Made by a program: the position numbers and the translations under genes. From the NCBI RefSeq assembly GCF_025742995.1, contig NZ_JAOVQM010000008.1, positions 1 to 64,000 on the forward strand: a stretch of 64,000 bases of DNA, in the 5' to 3' direction. Positions within the stretch are counted from its first letter, which is position 1. Each line of letters starts with the position of its first letter. Below the pieces are notes generated by a model. The model was not told where the DNA came from and made no database searches. It saw only the letters and a program-made list of their open reading frames with translations. Source of the DNA: Paracholeplasma manati. GTDB lineage: Bacteria; Bacillota_I; Bacilli_A; Acholeplasmatales; UBA5453. Shown in pieces: positions 52,346-61,550 of the stretch.

Positions 52346-53680
52346 CTAATCCGCCATGATTCTTGCTAATTCGGTATTGAATCGTTGAATGATTCGAGAG
52401 GACGCTTCATTCGCGTTGATGTTATTGAGTAAGAAGGATTCAATCGGACCTTCATAGATGGCTCTAAAGGTATTGTGTTCATAGTAAGGGTGAATGTAGA
52501 GTTCAATACTGTTAGATAATTGTTGGTTATACATCGCTTGAACCACTGTGTGTCCTTGCCACTCAAGGGATTGTTCAAAGTTTTTCCCTTCAACGGCTTT
52601 TAATAACGTTTGTGTGGTGCTGTTAGAAGATACCCCTCTGTCAACACCAAGGATCGCTACCGCTTCAGGGTCGGTGGTCATGAATTCGATGAATGTCTTC
52701 ACCGCTGTTTGTTTTGCATCACTGGATTCCACACGTTTAGATACGGCATAAGCCATAGAAACTTTTTTATACATCCCTGAGTTTTGTCCACTTTGTTGTT
52801 GGAACATCCCGGCCATCACCAAGTTTGCGGATTCAGGGAGTGTGTTTTGATATTCTGAAATGGCGGTGTTCCATTGTAAGACACCACCGTATTTTTGTGC
52901 GGTCCAGTTTGGATTCGTAGGTCCATCCAAATGGGTATCGATGGCGTTAGAAGGAATCAAGACACCTGTGCTTCTCAAATCGGTAATGAAGTTAAACCCT
53001 TGAACCAATTCAGCTTGGGTAAAGTTGAGTTGGTTTTGGTCATTGATCACATTTTTACCAGTGATTTGAGCCAAATAAGAAAACATCAAGATGGCCACTT
53101 GTTGGGCATCTAAACGACCAATCGCGTATTTAGTCGCGTCTTTGCCATTGATGAGTTCACCAGCAGTCATCAATTCTTCCCACGTGTTTGGAATCACTCG
53201 GGTACCACCATCAAAGGATACATTCGCATCCTCATAGAGTTTTTGATTTAAATAGAAAATATAGCCGGTTTCGGATACCGATAGCCCCAACACTTTACCA
53301 TCCACTGTGAGTGGGGTATGTTCATCGGCTGGGTATTTAGAGAAATCCAAACCAAGTTCGGTTAAGTCCATGAAATAGTCTTTGCCATACATCGAATAAA
53401 TCCAGTTGTAATTGACTTGAAAGACATCCGCTTCTGTGCCACGGTTGAGTTTATTGTTTAAAGCTTGTTGATACCCATTCCAGGTGGATTGTTCTCCTTT
53501 GACTTTGTATTGTGGGTATTTTGCTTCAAACAATTCGATGGCTTGATAGGTTGCGATATTTCGGTCAGACGTCCCCCACCAAGCGAATGAGATGGTATTG
53601 TCATCGCTTGAACCACCATTACAAGCAGCCAAAACAACCATTGATACCAAGAGTAAAGCGATTGTAAGTAATTTTTTCAT
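52346..53680 (-). CDS. Extracellular carbohydrate-binding lipoprotein (ABC transporter)
   Basis: A 444-residue family-1 solute-binding protein, anchored by the lipobox VLAAC (Cys19). The start of the mature part, NTISFAWWGTSDRN, and the periodic Trp and Tyr residues (WNGYQQALNNKL) are normal for oligosaccharide-binding proteins. It delivers ligand to the two adjacent permeases. It follows the PL1 lyase gene closely, suggesting that its ligand is the lyase product. Confidence 0.92.
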   Translation of the reverse strand: MKKLLTIALLLVSMVVLAACNGGSSDDNTISFAWWGTSDRNIATYQAIELFEAKYPQYKVKGEQSTWNGYQQALNNKLNRGTEADVFQVNYNWIYSMYGKDYFMDLTELGLDFSKYPADEHTPLTVDGKVLGLSVSETGYIFYLNQKLYEDANVSFDGGTRVIPNTWEELMTAGELINGKDATKYAIGRLDAQQVAILMFSYLAQITGKNVINDQNQLNFTQAELVQGFNFITDLRSTGVLIPSNAIDTHLDGPTNPNWTAQKYGGVLQWNTAISEYQNTLPESANLVMAGMFQQQSGQNSGMYKKVSMAYAVSKRVESSDAKQTAVKTFIEFMTTDPEAVAILGVDRGVSSNSTTQTLLKAVEGKNFEQSLEWQGHTVVQAMYNQQLSNSIELYIHPYYEHNTFRAIYEGPIESFLLNNINANEASSRIIQRFNTELARIMAD

Positions 53681-53684
53681 GTGT

Positions 53685-55130
53685 TTATTCTCCTATCGTT
53701 GAAAGTGTGACATCGACATACAACCAATCAAAATCTTCGATGGTTTGTGCGCCGGTCGGATAATCTTCAAATGTCTCTGTTAAATAAAAGACATCTTCTA
53801 AGGCATAAGCATAAGGTATGCTGTCATAATTTCTCATGTGATACGGTAAAGCAGCGTTCGCACCTGCATGAATCCATAAAGAATTGCGATCGGTGGATGA
53901 ACCAAAATAGGTTCGATTGGCTTGAACTAGCTCACTGTTGATGACTTGATAAGACCCTGCGTACTTCACATCTGGGTCATCATCTTGATGATTCTTTATC
54001 GGTGTAGTAACGAATTTGTAAATCGAATTTTCCAATAGAATAGACCCACCTTCGGTTGAAACCAAGCCTTGATTGACAAAAGACAGGTTAGAACTATTAA
54101 GTAATAATCTCGTTTGATAGAGTAAGGTGTTGTCTAAAATCATGTGATACAAATGCACATCACCTTTACGTAATCTCGGCATGCGATCCATCAGGTTATA
54201 GACTTCTAAATGATGAAACGTCATGGTGATGTCTTCAAATCCAGTACCATCAGTAGTGTTGCCTAAGTTAAAGCCTTTCTTTTGAAAACTCGCGAACACT
54301 TTGAGGTCTTCAACTGAAATCCCTTCGGTTCTTAAACCGTCATAATACGGGTGTGTGCTTCGGTTATTTTCTAAGTAATCGATTTGTGTACCCACAAAAT
54401 CATTGGGTGTGAAGTTGAGTTTAGACCACGAGAGTGTGACGTTTTGAGCATGTTCCCTGAGGTCAATGACACCATCATAGACTTGGTCAAAAGTGATGTG
54501 GTCAAACCATACCCCATTGACATCTTTCAAACTGAAGTAATCCCAGTCGTTTCGTTTGTACTGTCCTTCTGAATATTCATCCCACTCCCAGAGTTCTGAG
54601 ACATGGAGGTTGCGGATGACGATATTGGATGAACGTTCGATTTGAATGTTTGCATGTTTGATCTTAATGCCTGTTTCCGAATAAATCATCAAATCACTTC
54701 GATCGATGATTTTAATCTGACCCACACCCGTTTCCATTAAGGTTGGATGGGTAAGCGGTTGACGGCCATGGGCACGATAAACGTTACTGTAAGTGGATAA
54801 CGATTTACCGACTTGAGCTAAAGCTTCAGAAACGGTTTTAGAACCTAAAGATAAATCTTGTTCAATGCGAATCACTTTAACGGTTGAATCCATTAAAGCA
54901 TCTAAGAATTCTACTTCGTTTTGAACCCCTGTAATTGTATTTTGATACGTACTGCGGTCAGTGATGATAAGCGAAGAAAAGCCAAATGGGTTATGTAACC
55001 TAGAGTTATCAACTGGCAACTCTTCATTTGGCAATGGTGTGATTGGATCGGTTGTAGGTATGGGTTTATCTGTGCACGCTGCCAACGTGAATAATAAACT
55101 AAATACGAGCATCATCCAAAACTTTTTCAT
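53685..55130 (-). CDS. Pectate lyase, PL1 family (lipoprotein)
   Basis: A 481-residue lipoprotein (LAAC lipobox) with the right-handed beta-helix of PL1. The most telling segment is GVWFDHITFDQVYDGVIDLR (about 209-228), matching the vWiDH region whose acids bind Ca2+; RMPRLRKGDVHLYHM carries the conserved Arg and the start of the closing strand. It cleaves polygalacturonate by beta-elimination, leaving 4,5-unsaturated ends. The ATG at 55130 follows AGGAGA. It is the first gene of the leftward operon, directly behind a promoter with a cre/LacI-like operator. Confidence 0.88.
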   Translation of the reverse strand: MKKFWMMLVFSLLFTLAACTDKPIPTTDPITPLPNEELPVDNSRLHNPFGFSSLIITDRSTYQNTITGVQNEVEFLDALMDSTVKVIRIEQDLSLGSKTVSEALAQVGKSLSTYSNVYRAHGRQPLTHPTLMETGVGQIKIIDRSDLMIYSETGIKIKHANIQIERSSNIVIRNLHVSELWEWDEYSEGQYKRNDWDYFSLKDVNGVWFDHITFDQVYDGVIDLREHAQNVTLSWSKLNFTPNDFVGTQIDYLENNRSTHPYYDGLRTEGISVEDLKVFASFQKKGFNLGNTTDGTGFEDITMTFHHLEVYNLMDRMPRLRKGDVHLYHMILDNTLLYQTRLLLNSSNLSFVNQGLVSTEGGSILLENSIYKFVTTPIKNHQDDDPDVKYAGSYQVINSELVQANRTYFGSSTDRNSLWIHAGANAALPYHMRNYDSIPYAYALEDVFYLTETFEDYPTGAQTIEDFDWLYVDVTLSTIGE

Positions 55131-55176
55131 GTTGTCTCCTGCGTCTATTATGTTAGACACTGTTTATTTCAATTTA

Positions 55177-55238
55177 ATTATAACATACTTTTTTCTTACA
55201 TGTCAACGCTTACATAGGTGCGTACGCAAGCGTTTTAA
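55177..55238 (-). promoter_or_regulatory. Promoter of the pectate-lyase operon with two operator-like sites
   Basis: On the minus strand TTGACA (55201-55206), 18 bp, TATAAT (55177-55182). The -35 forms the end of ATGTAAGCGTTGACA (55201-55215), one mismatch from the cre consensus. A second, weaker match (ACGCAAGCGTTTTAA, plus strand 55224-55238) lies 23 bp away, two helical turns. CcpA or the nearby LacI-family protein could bind. The rest of the gap to 55374 holds the rightward promoter region, where I find only a weak TATGAT box (55343-55348). Confidence 0.7.
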
Positions 55239-55374
55239 ACAATAAATCGATATTTTCCTGTAAAACGAACTGTTTTCTCAAAAATGGTCGACATTTACTT
55301 TTAAGTTCAAAATAAGCCGATATAAACCATAAATACTTATGTTATGATAAGGGTAATGGTGTAGGGGGACTTCT

Positions 55375-56796
55375 ATGCATACCAAGGAAATTACAGTCAA
55401 AGAACGATTCATTTTCGCTTTAGGGGATTTGTATGGCGGTGGTGGACAAACCATCATCGGCGTCTTGTATTTGGTCTTTATTACTAACGTGATTGGTATC
55501 GGTCCAGGCATTGCTGGTACGATGATCATGATTTCAAAAGGGTGGGACGCCATCAATGACCCATTGATGGGGATGATTACCGACAGAACCCATTCAAAGA
55601 TGGGCAGACGTCGTCCATTCATATTCATTGGTGGGATACTTTTAATCCCAGCACTCGCGTTGTTATGGCTACCACACGGTATCGATAACACCGCACTAAA
55701 AGTCGTTTATATGCTTGTAACGTACTTGTTTTATTACACCATCAATACCATCATCGCGGTACCTTATAGCGCGATGTCGACAGAGATTACCAATGACTTT
55801 TCGGAACGCAACAAAGTCAACCTGACCCGTTTAATCTTTAGCATGACCGCGACGGCGATTTGTACCCTCGTACCGACGATGTTATTTGAATCCTATACCG
55901 TAGGTAACCTTTCGATTCTATCGGTTTATTTCATTCTGGTATTCGTCTTTGGTGGTGTATTCACAGTACCACTGATTCTAATTGGGTTATTCACCAAAGA
56001 ACGTACCCCGTATGAAGCCGTTGAAAAGTTCAAACTGGAATCCTTTTTAAAACCATTATCGGTTAAAGGTTTTAGAAAGTTGATCGTTTTATATATCTGT
56101 CAAGCTTTAGCATTAGACATGGCTTCTGCTGTCGTAATTTATTATGGGTTATATGTCGTGAATATTTCTTCCACCATTTTCTTAGGCACTTTCTTGGGGA
56201 TGCAACTACTGATGTTCCCATTATTATACAAATTGGTATCTTCGGTATCTAAAACAAAAATCTATTATTTCGGTTTACCTTTAACGATTTTAATGAGTTT
56301 AGGCATCGCATTCTTCCCTACCGGTGGGGCACCCATTTTACTCTATGTCTTGGTTGGTTTAGCGGCACTCGGGTTTAGTGGCGCACAGTTGATGAGTTGG
56401 ATTTTATTCCCTGACGTGGTGGATTTGGTTGAACTTAAACTCAAAGAAAGAAATACTGGGGTGTGTAGCGGTGTGATGACCTTTATCCGTACCGCCAGTG
56501 CAGCGATCGCGATATTCATCATTGGTTGGGTTTTAGAACTCACTGGGTTCATTACCCCAACCGAATTATTACCACAACCCATTCAACCAGATTCTGCAAT
56601 CTTAGGCATTCGCTTTATCTTTGTCTTGGGTTTAGGGATATTGATGTTATTCGCCTTTTTGGTTTCGAGAACCTTTAAACTCACACCTGACATTTCCAAG
56701 GACATCAAAGCATTGAATGAAAAGCTCGCAACCAATATCCCTTGGACATCTGAAGAACAACAAAGAGCGGAAAGCTATCAAAAGGAGTTTTGTTAA
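55375..56796 (+). CDS. GPH-family sugar:cation symporter
   Basis: A 473-residue transporter of the glycoside-pentoside-hexuronide family with twelve membrane segments. The N-terminal GDLYGGGGQTIIG and the loop DRTHSKMGRRRPFI, with the family's conserved GR-R-P, are present. It probably imports oligo-uronides or glycosides freed by the secreted lyases, in parallel with the ABC importer. It heads a three-gene operon with the 612-residue protein and the GH105 enzyme. Confidence 0.92.
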   Translation: MHTKEITVKERFIFALGDLYGGGGQTIIGVLYLVFITNVIGIGPGIAGTMIMISKGWDAINDPLMGMITDRTHSKMGRRRPFIFIGGILLIPALALLWLPHGIDNTALKVVYMLVTYLFYYTINTIIAVPYSAMSTEITNDFSERNKVNLTRLIFSMTATAICTLVPTMLFESYTVGNLSILSVYFILVFVFGGVFTVPLILIGLFTKERTPYEAVEKFKLESFLKPLSVKGFRKLIVLYICQALALDMASAVVIYYGLYVVNISSTIFLGTFLGMQLLMFPLLYKLVSSVSKTKIYYFGLPLTILMSLGIAFFPTGGAPILLYVLVGLAALGFSGAQLMSWILFPDVVDLVELKLKERNTGVCSGVMTFIRTASAAIAIFIIGWVLELTGFITPTELLPQPIQPDSAILGIRFIFVLGLGILMLFAFLVSRTFKLTPDISKDIKALNEKLATNIPWTSEEQQRAESYQKEFC

Positions 56797-56797
56797 T

Positions 56798-58636
56798 ATG
56801 TTTGAAGACATCCCGATGTCGATAAAAATGACCCACAAAACCTTCCCTGAAATCAAGGACTTACACGCAGGTAACCGGATCGATGAATCGGGTATTTTGG
56901 ATATCTTAAGTTATATTGATCATCGTTATGACTGTGCCGATTTTAGACTGATTTGTATCCTAAGAAGTCTCTACCAATACCAAACCTTGATTTCGAAAGA
57001 AACCTTAAATCAAATGAAAAAGACCGTCTTAGGGTTTAAGTACCACATGGCTGACCCAGGGTTTGACGGGATGTGTTTTTGGAGTGAAAACCACCAATTG
57101 ATTTTTTCTGCTTGTGAATACTTAGCTGGGTCTTTATACCCGAATGAGGTGTTTACCAATACAAAAGCCTTAGGCTCTTTTCACAAAGACCGTGGGTATC
57201 AACACCTCATGTATTGGTTTAAAACCCGCTTTGAATTGGGTTTTGTAGAGTTCCATTCCAACACCTATTATGAAGAGGATGTCGCGCCGTTATCGTTGTT
57301 GATTGAGTTTGGAAGAGATGTAGAGATTCAAAAACAGGCGACCATTTTGATGGATTTGTTGATGCTCGATTTCGCACTCCTCCACCACAAGGGTTATTTC
57401 AGTGCGGCTTCTGGTCGTTGTTATGACAAACAAAAGATGGATCCCAACCAACAAGACGTGTTAGATATCATCCAAAAAGCCTTTGATTTGGGTCCTGTTC
57501 AAACTTATGATTATACGAGACTATCCGCGGATTTCATTTTAAATTCTGTTTATCAAGTCCCTCAAGTGATTAAAGGGATTGTGAGAGATCATTCGACCAA
57601 AATCATCCAAGATTCCAATGGTTTATATTTATCTGAAGTAACTAACTATTTCAAACAGAAAAAAGACTATTACACGACTGGTTTATACTTATGGTCGATG
57701 GAAGCTTTTACCAACCATGAATCGATTGAACTGACCATCGATATGTTTCATGATTGGCAATTGAAACACAATACCTTCTTAAAGGATTTAAAGACATTTG
57801 ATAACGTCATCTTTAAGAAACTTCATCTATTAAAACCGCTCATAGGCTTGTTAAATCCGACAACCCAAGGGGTCGCGATTGAGCGAGCCAATGTGTATAC
57901 TTACAAACACAAAGACTTCATGTTATCCACCGCTCAAATGTATGTCCCTAAAACATTTGGGGATCAACATCATGTCGGTGGCGCAATTCTGGATCAAAAC
58001 ACTTCTGTTTTCATCACACACCCAGCGAAAGCTTTCTTTAAAGACAATTCTAGGAACTTTAGTCCATCTTACTGGGTCGGTAACGGGATCATGCCTTTTG
58101 CATACCAACATGAAAACACAGCGCTTTATGTATTTGATTTGACCCCTAGATCCGGTTTATTTGAAAAGAAAAGAGCTCTATTCACACACGCCTACTTTCC
58201 TGAAGCACAGTTTGATGAGGTTATCACCCAATCAAACTATATCATTGGTGTCAAAGGAAAAGCGATGATTGGTGTTCAAGGGTTAAATCCCATTGAACGA
58301 TACGACGCTTTTGAACTTAGGCAAATGGGAAAATACACCGCTTGGGCAATGACCGTGGTGTATTTAGATGATGTTTCATTGGAGGATTTTAATCTCAGAT
58401 TATCGCGTTCTGCCCTCATTAAAGATAAACACAGATATGCTTATCAAAACATCGAAATCGATACGAAGTCTTGTACAGCCTTCTATCAAAAGCAAATGGT
58501 CAATACCGAATATCCACGTTTGGTTTCACCTTACGGAACGATAGAGCGAAACCCTTCTACCATCCAAGTCCATTATGAAAACCAAACCCTCACTTTGAAT
58601 ATAAAGGAGTTGATTCGTGATGAATCCATATCTTAA
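56798..58636 (+). CDS. Uncharacterised 612-residue alpha/alpha protein, candidate uronate-acting enzyme
   Basis: No named family is recognised. The N-terminal half is helical, with the segments FWSENHQLIFSACEYLAGSL (about 80-99), RFELGFVEFHSNTYYEEDVA and AASGRCYDKQK, arranged like the barrel of an (alpha/alpha) polysaccharide lyase. The second half is beta-rich (from about 370), as in lyases of the heparinase or PL8 shape. It lacks a signal peptide, so it works inside the cell. The Asn-His pair and Tyr residues are candidates for catalysis. The start at 56798 follows AAGGAGT and the previous stop; it overlaps GH105 at its end. I infer a role on imported oligo-uronides. Confidence 0.65.
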   Translation: MFEDIPMSIKMTHKTFPEIKDLHAGNRIDESGILDILSYIDHRYDCADFRLICILRSLYQYQTLISKETLNQMKKTVLGFKYHMADPGFDGMCFWSENHQLIFSACEYLAGSLYPNEVFTNTKALGSFHKDRGYQHLMYWFKTRFELGFVEFHSNTYYEEDVAPLSLLIEFGRDVEIQKQATILMDLLMLDFALLHHKGYFSAASGRCYDKQKMDPNQQDVLDIIQKAFDLGPVQTYDYTRLSADFILNSVYQVPQVIKGIVRDHSTKIIQDSNGLYLSEVTNYFKQKKDYYTTGLYLWSMEAFTNHESIELTIDMFHDWQLKHNTFLKDLKTFDNVIFKKLHLLKPLIGLLNPTTQGVAIERANVYTYKHKDFMLSTAQMYVPKTFGDQHHVGGAILDQNTSVFITHPAKAFFKDNSRNFSPSYWVGNGIMPFAYQHENTALYVFDLTPRSGLFEKKRALFTHAYFPEAQFDEVITQSNYIIGVKGKAMIGVQGLNPIERYDAFELRQMGKYTAWAMTVVYLDDVSLEDFNLRLSRSALIKDKHRYAYQNIEIDTKSCTAFYQKQMVNTEYPRLVSPYGTIERNPSTIQVHYENQTLTLNIKELIRDESIS

Positions 58637-59648
58637 ACAGTGTATCGAGGTTATTGATCACCACATCTCACAAATAGAACCCAAAATGAAGTGGATGTGG
58701 GGTGAAGCTTTGTTTGGGTATGCTTTACTACTAATGGATGAATACTTGGGTGAAACCAAATATAAGGCCTTCATCGAAGGGTATTTGGATTATTATATGG
58801 CGAATCCACCAGTGGTCGATCAATCGGATACATTCGCACCGATTCTCATCAGTTTTACATATGGTCGAATTTATCAATCGAATGCCTATGATTCACTCAC
58901 ACAACTGGGTTTAGATTATATTGATCACACCACACCGGTGATTGATTTTCTACCCAACCACTTAGGAAATAGTTTGGTTGGGAAGTTCTATCCTAAATCC
59001 ATATGGGTAGACTCCATCATGATGTATGGGGTATTTTTGAGTGTATATGGCCATTATAAGAACAATCAAAAATACCAAATGATGGCTTATAATACAGCCA
59101 TTAAATTCAAGGAATACCTTTGTAAAGATGGCTTATGGCGACATGCGTATTGGGTCAAGTTCAAACGGGCTTATCCAAAAGACATCTACTGGGGTAGAGG
59201 GAACGGTTGGGTCGTGATGGCTCTACCAATGATGTTAGAACACCTAGAACCGGTGTATCATCAATCCATCAAAACCATGGCCATCGAAACCGTTCAAGCC
59301 ATCACACCACTTCAAAAAGAACACCTCTTTTCAACCATTCTAAACCACAAATCGAAACCTGAATCTTCGGCTAATTTCTTAATTCATGGGGGTATCCTTA
59401 AAACCGCACGTTTGGGTTTCTTAGATGAAGCCTATAAAACCACTGCCATCCAAGGGTATGAAACTGCCATGAAGACGTTCATTCAAATCAAAGCAGGAAA
59501 GCCTTATTTAACCCAAGTATCCAACCCGACCATCCCGCTACCGATATTCCCAAGGTTAGGCTACTTATGGGTTGGCTCTAGAGACAATTGGAGTTATGGA
59601 TTAGCCAGTCTCATCTTCGCTTCAATGGCTTACGATCAACACATTTAA
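58620..59648 (+). CDS. GH105 unsaturated uronyl hydrolase (YteR type)
   Basis: A 342-residue (alpha/alpha)6-barrel enzyme of GH105, which removes the 4,5-unsaturated uronic acid left by pectate or rhamnogalacturonan lyases. The IWVDSIMMYGVFLS segment carries the catalytic Asp and WGRGNGWVVMALP forms the substrate-facing edge. It is cytoplasmic (no signal peptide). A GTG at 58617 or the adjacent ATG at 58620 may start it; GGAG lies 7 or 10 bp upstream. It overlaps the preceding gene by 17-20 bp and ends the operon. Confidence 0.92.
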   Translation: MNPYLKQCIEVIDHHISQIEPKMKWMWGEALFGYALLLMDEYLGETKYKAFIEGYLDYYMANPPVVDQSDTFAPILISFTYGRIYQSNAYDSLTQLGLDYIDHTTPVIDFLPNHLGNSLVGKFYPKSIWVDSIMMYGVFLSVYGHYKNNQKYQMMAYNTAIKFKEYLCKDGLWRHAYWVKFKRAYPKDIYWGRGNGWVVMALPMMLEHLEPVYHQSIKTMAIETVQAITPLQKEHLFSTILNHKSKPESSANFLIHGGILKTARLGFLDEAYKTTAIQGYETAMKTFIQIKAGKPYLTQVSNPTIPLPIFPRLGYLWVGSRDNWSYGLASLIFASMAYDQHI

Positions 59649-59660
59649 ATGTAAAAAGAA

Positions 59661-59706
59661 AAGATGTCTGAAATCGCTTATGTTGCGAAATAGACATCTT
59701 GTTTTT
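59661..59706. terminator. Bidirectional terminator
   Basis: AAGATGTCT/AGACATCTT (59661-59669 with 59692-59700), with an inner TCGC/GCGA, followed by a T-run. It ends the GH105 operon and the converging ABC exporter. Confidence 0.85.
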
Positions 59707-60575
59707 TATTTGACCATCTTTTTATTCATGTTTCGATAAGCCAGCGCTAATAAGATCAGGGCTATGCCAAAACAACCAACCATCAACCAAAACATCGGTA
59801 CTTCTAAGCCGAATACACCAATTTCTTGTGTACCATACGACTCAGCGAGTCCTTCCGCGAAGGGTGCAGGCAGTTCTGCGTAGGCTTGTTTTAGAATCAC
59901 TTGTTTGAGTAAAATCGTCATGTGCGTGAATGGTACGACAGAGGCGACATTTGACATCCCTTTACCCAACACAAATAGCGGCATATAAATCCCACTCATG
60001 AACCCGATGACCGTCCCTAAGACACCTGCCAAGGCACCAAAAGCATTTTGGCTTTTAATCAACGTGACTAAGAATAACATCAGTGCGGATGAGATAAATG
60101 TGTAGAATAATATGAGTAATGAGGATATGACAATCGTTTCTAAGTTATACCAATAACCTGAAGAAATCCCCACGTATAGAATGGTTAATCCCCACATCAT
60201 TAAAGATAACACCACAGTGACTAGGGTTGAAGAAATAAAATAAGATAGGATGACTTTGTAGCGTTCGATTGGGGTGACCATAAAGCCTTCTAAACGTCTG
60301 GTTTCAATGTCAGAAACAATCGTTCCCATCACCCCTAATGATAATGAAACGGTATTGACAACCAATACCCCACCCATGATGACACCCACACCTAAGAAGG
60401 TTTTGAGGTTGTCTTCAACGGTATCGAATGATCCACCGGTGGTATATTGTCTACCTAAGAATAAGAAATATAAACCGAGTAGGATGATGACCGATAAGAA
60501 AGAAAAGAAGACAGCTGCCTTATCTCTTAAAAAGACTTTGACATTTCTTTTAATCAATGAGGTGATATTAAACAT
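59706..60575 (-). CDS. ABC-2 type exporter permease
   Basis: A 289-residue membrane protein of the ABC-2 group with six hydrophobic segments. The sequence VSDIETRRLEGFMVTPIERYK is the usual cytoplasmic coupling region. The ATG at 60575 follows GGAAGTGA and lies inside the last codons of the ATPase gene. With that ATPase it forms a simple exporter, of the kind used for drugs, lipids or bacteriocins; no substrate is indicated. Confidence 0.88.
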   Translation of the reverse strand: MFNITSLIKRNVKVFLRDKAAVFFSFLSVIILLGLYFLFLGRQYTTGGSFDTVEDNLKTFLGVGVIMGGVLVVNTVSLSLGVMGTIVSDIETRRLEGFMVTPIERYKVILSYFISSTLVTVVLSLMMWGLTILYVGISSGYWYNLETIVISSLLILFYTFISSALMLFLVTLIKSQNAFGALAGVLGTVIGFMSGIYMPLFVLGKGMSNVASVVPFTHMTILLKQVILKQAYAELPAPFAEGLAESYGTQEIGVFGLEVPMFWLMVGCFGIALILLALAYRNMNKKMVK

Positions 60576-61473
60576 GGTGTTCACTTCCAATCACTTGAAT
60601 GAAGACATCATCCATCGAGCCTTTGATGACTTCGAATTGTTTGATGTTTTCTTTCAATACTTCTAGTAGTTGAATGGCGTCTTTCGCATCCTCCACTTGA
60701 ATGACATATTCATCTGATACTTTCTTATAAGGTCTTTGGATGGATTCTAGGTAATCTACCAAAGCTTTTTTATTGAATGGTACCAATTTTAATCGGTCAT
60801 AAGAGTATTGGTCTTTCAGTGCTGCAGGGGTCCCTTCAGCACATATTTTCCCTTTATTGATGATCACCACATGGTCCGCCACAGCCGCTTCTTCCATGTA
60901 ATGTGTGGTTAGGAAAATGGTCATCCCGGAAGAGGTTTTTAAATCATCAATGACCTTCCAAACCACTTGTCTGGTTTCTGGGTCTAAGCCTGTGGTTGGT
61001 TCATCTAGCAATAAGATTTCTGGGTTTGAGAACAAAGCTCTCGCAATCTCTGTTCTTCTTTTTTGACCCCCAGATAGGGTTCTAAAACGTTGGTTCTCAA
61101 ACTCATCTAGGTGTAAGTAACTTCTCAATTCTTCATAGCGTTTGAGTACGCCTGCTTTATCGTTGATGTATAAAGACCCACGATAGAGTAAGTTTTCTTT
61201 AACCGTTAATAAATCGTCTAAGATGTTCTCTTGGAACACCACACCTATTTTATTTCTGAAGTAGGTATCTTCCGATTGTCCATTTAACAATACTGCTCCT
61301 GAATCCAAATCGAGTAGGGTGGATATCACTTTGATGGTGGTCGATTTACCTGCCCCGTTCGGTCCTAAAAAAGCGAATAATGAGCCTCTTCTGACATTAA
61401 AGGAAATGTCATCGACGGCTTTGATTTCACCATAGTACTTCTTTAAGTGCTTAATTTCTAAAATAGCGTCCAT
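60568..61473 (-). CDS. ABC transporter ATP-binding protein (DrrA/CcmA-like)
   Basis: A 301-residue ATPase. Walker A GPNGAGKST (37-45), the signature TLSGGQKRR, and Walker B ILLLDEPTTGLDP are complete. The C-terminal 80 residues follow the drug-exporter (DrrA-like) pattern. It overlaps the permease gene by 8 bp. A palindrome overlapping the promoter suggests a dedicated repressor, but no regulator gene is adjacent. Confidence 0.92.
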   Translation of the reverse strand: MDAILEIKHLKKYYGEIKAVDDISFNVRRGSLFAFLGPNGAGKSTTIKVISTLLDLDSGAVLLNGQSEDTYFRNKIGVVFQENILDDLLTVKENLLYRGSLYINDKAGVLKRYEELRSYLHLDEFENQRFRTLSGGQKRRTEIARALFSNPEILLLDEPTTGLDPETRQVVWKVIDDLKTSSGMTIFLTTHYMEEAAVADHVVIINKGKICAEGTPAALKDQYSYDRLKLVPFNKKALVDYLESIQRPYKKVSDEYVIQVEDAKDAIQLLEVLKENIKQFEVIKGSMDDVFIQVIGSEHHV

Positions 61474-61501
61474 ATTAACCTCCGAATCGTCATTTGACCT
61501 C

Positions 61502-61532
61502 AGTATAGCACAGACATATACAGATGTATATG
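61502..61532 (-). promoter_or_regulatory. Palindromic operator in the ABC exporter promoter
   Basis: CATATACA-GA-TGTATATG (61515-61532) is a perfect 8+2+8 palindrome. On the minus strand the candidate -10, TATACT, is at 61502-61507, and the palindrome covers the -35/spacer region. Sites of this type are bound by PadR-, GntR/YtrA- or TetR-like regulators of exporters. Confidence 0.6.
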
Positions 61533-61550
61533 CTTGAATCGATTATTTTA

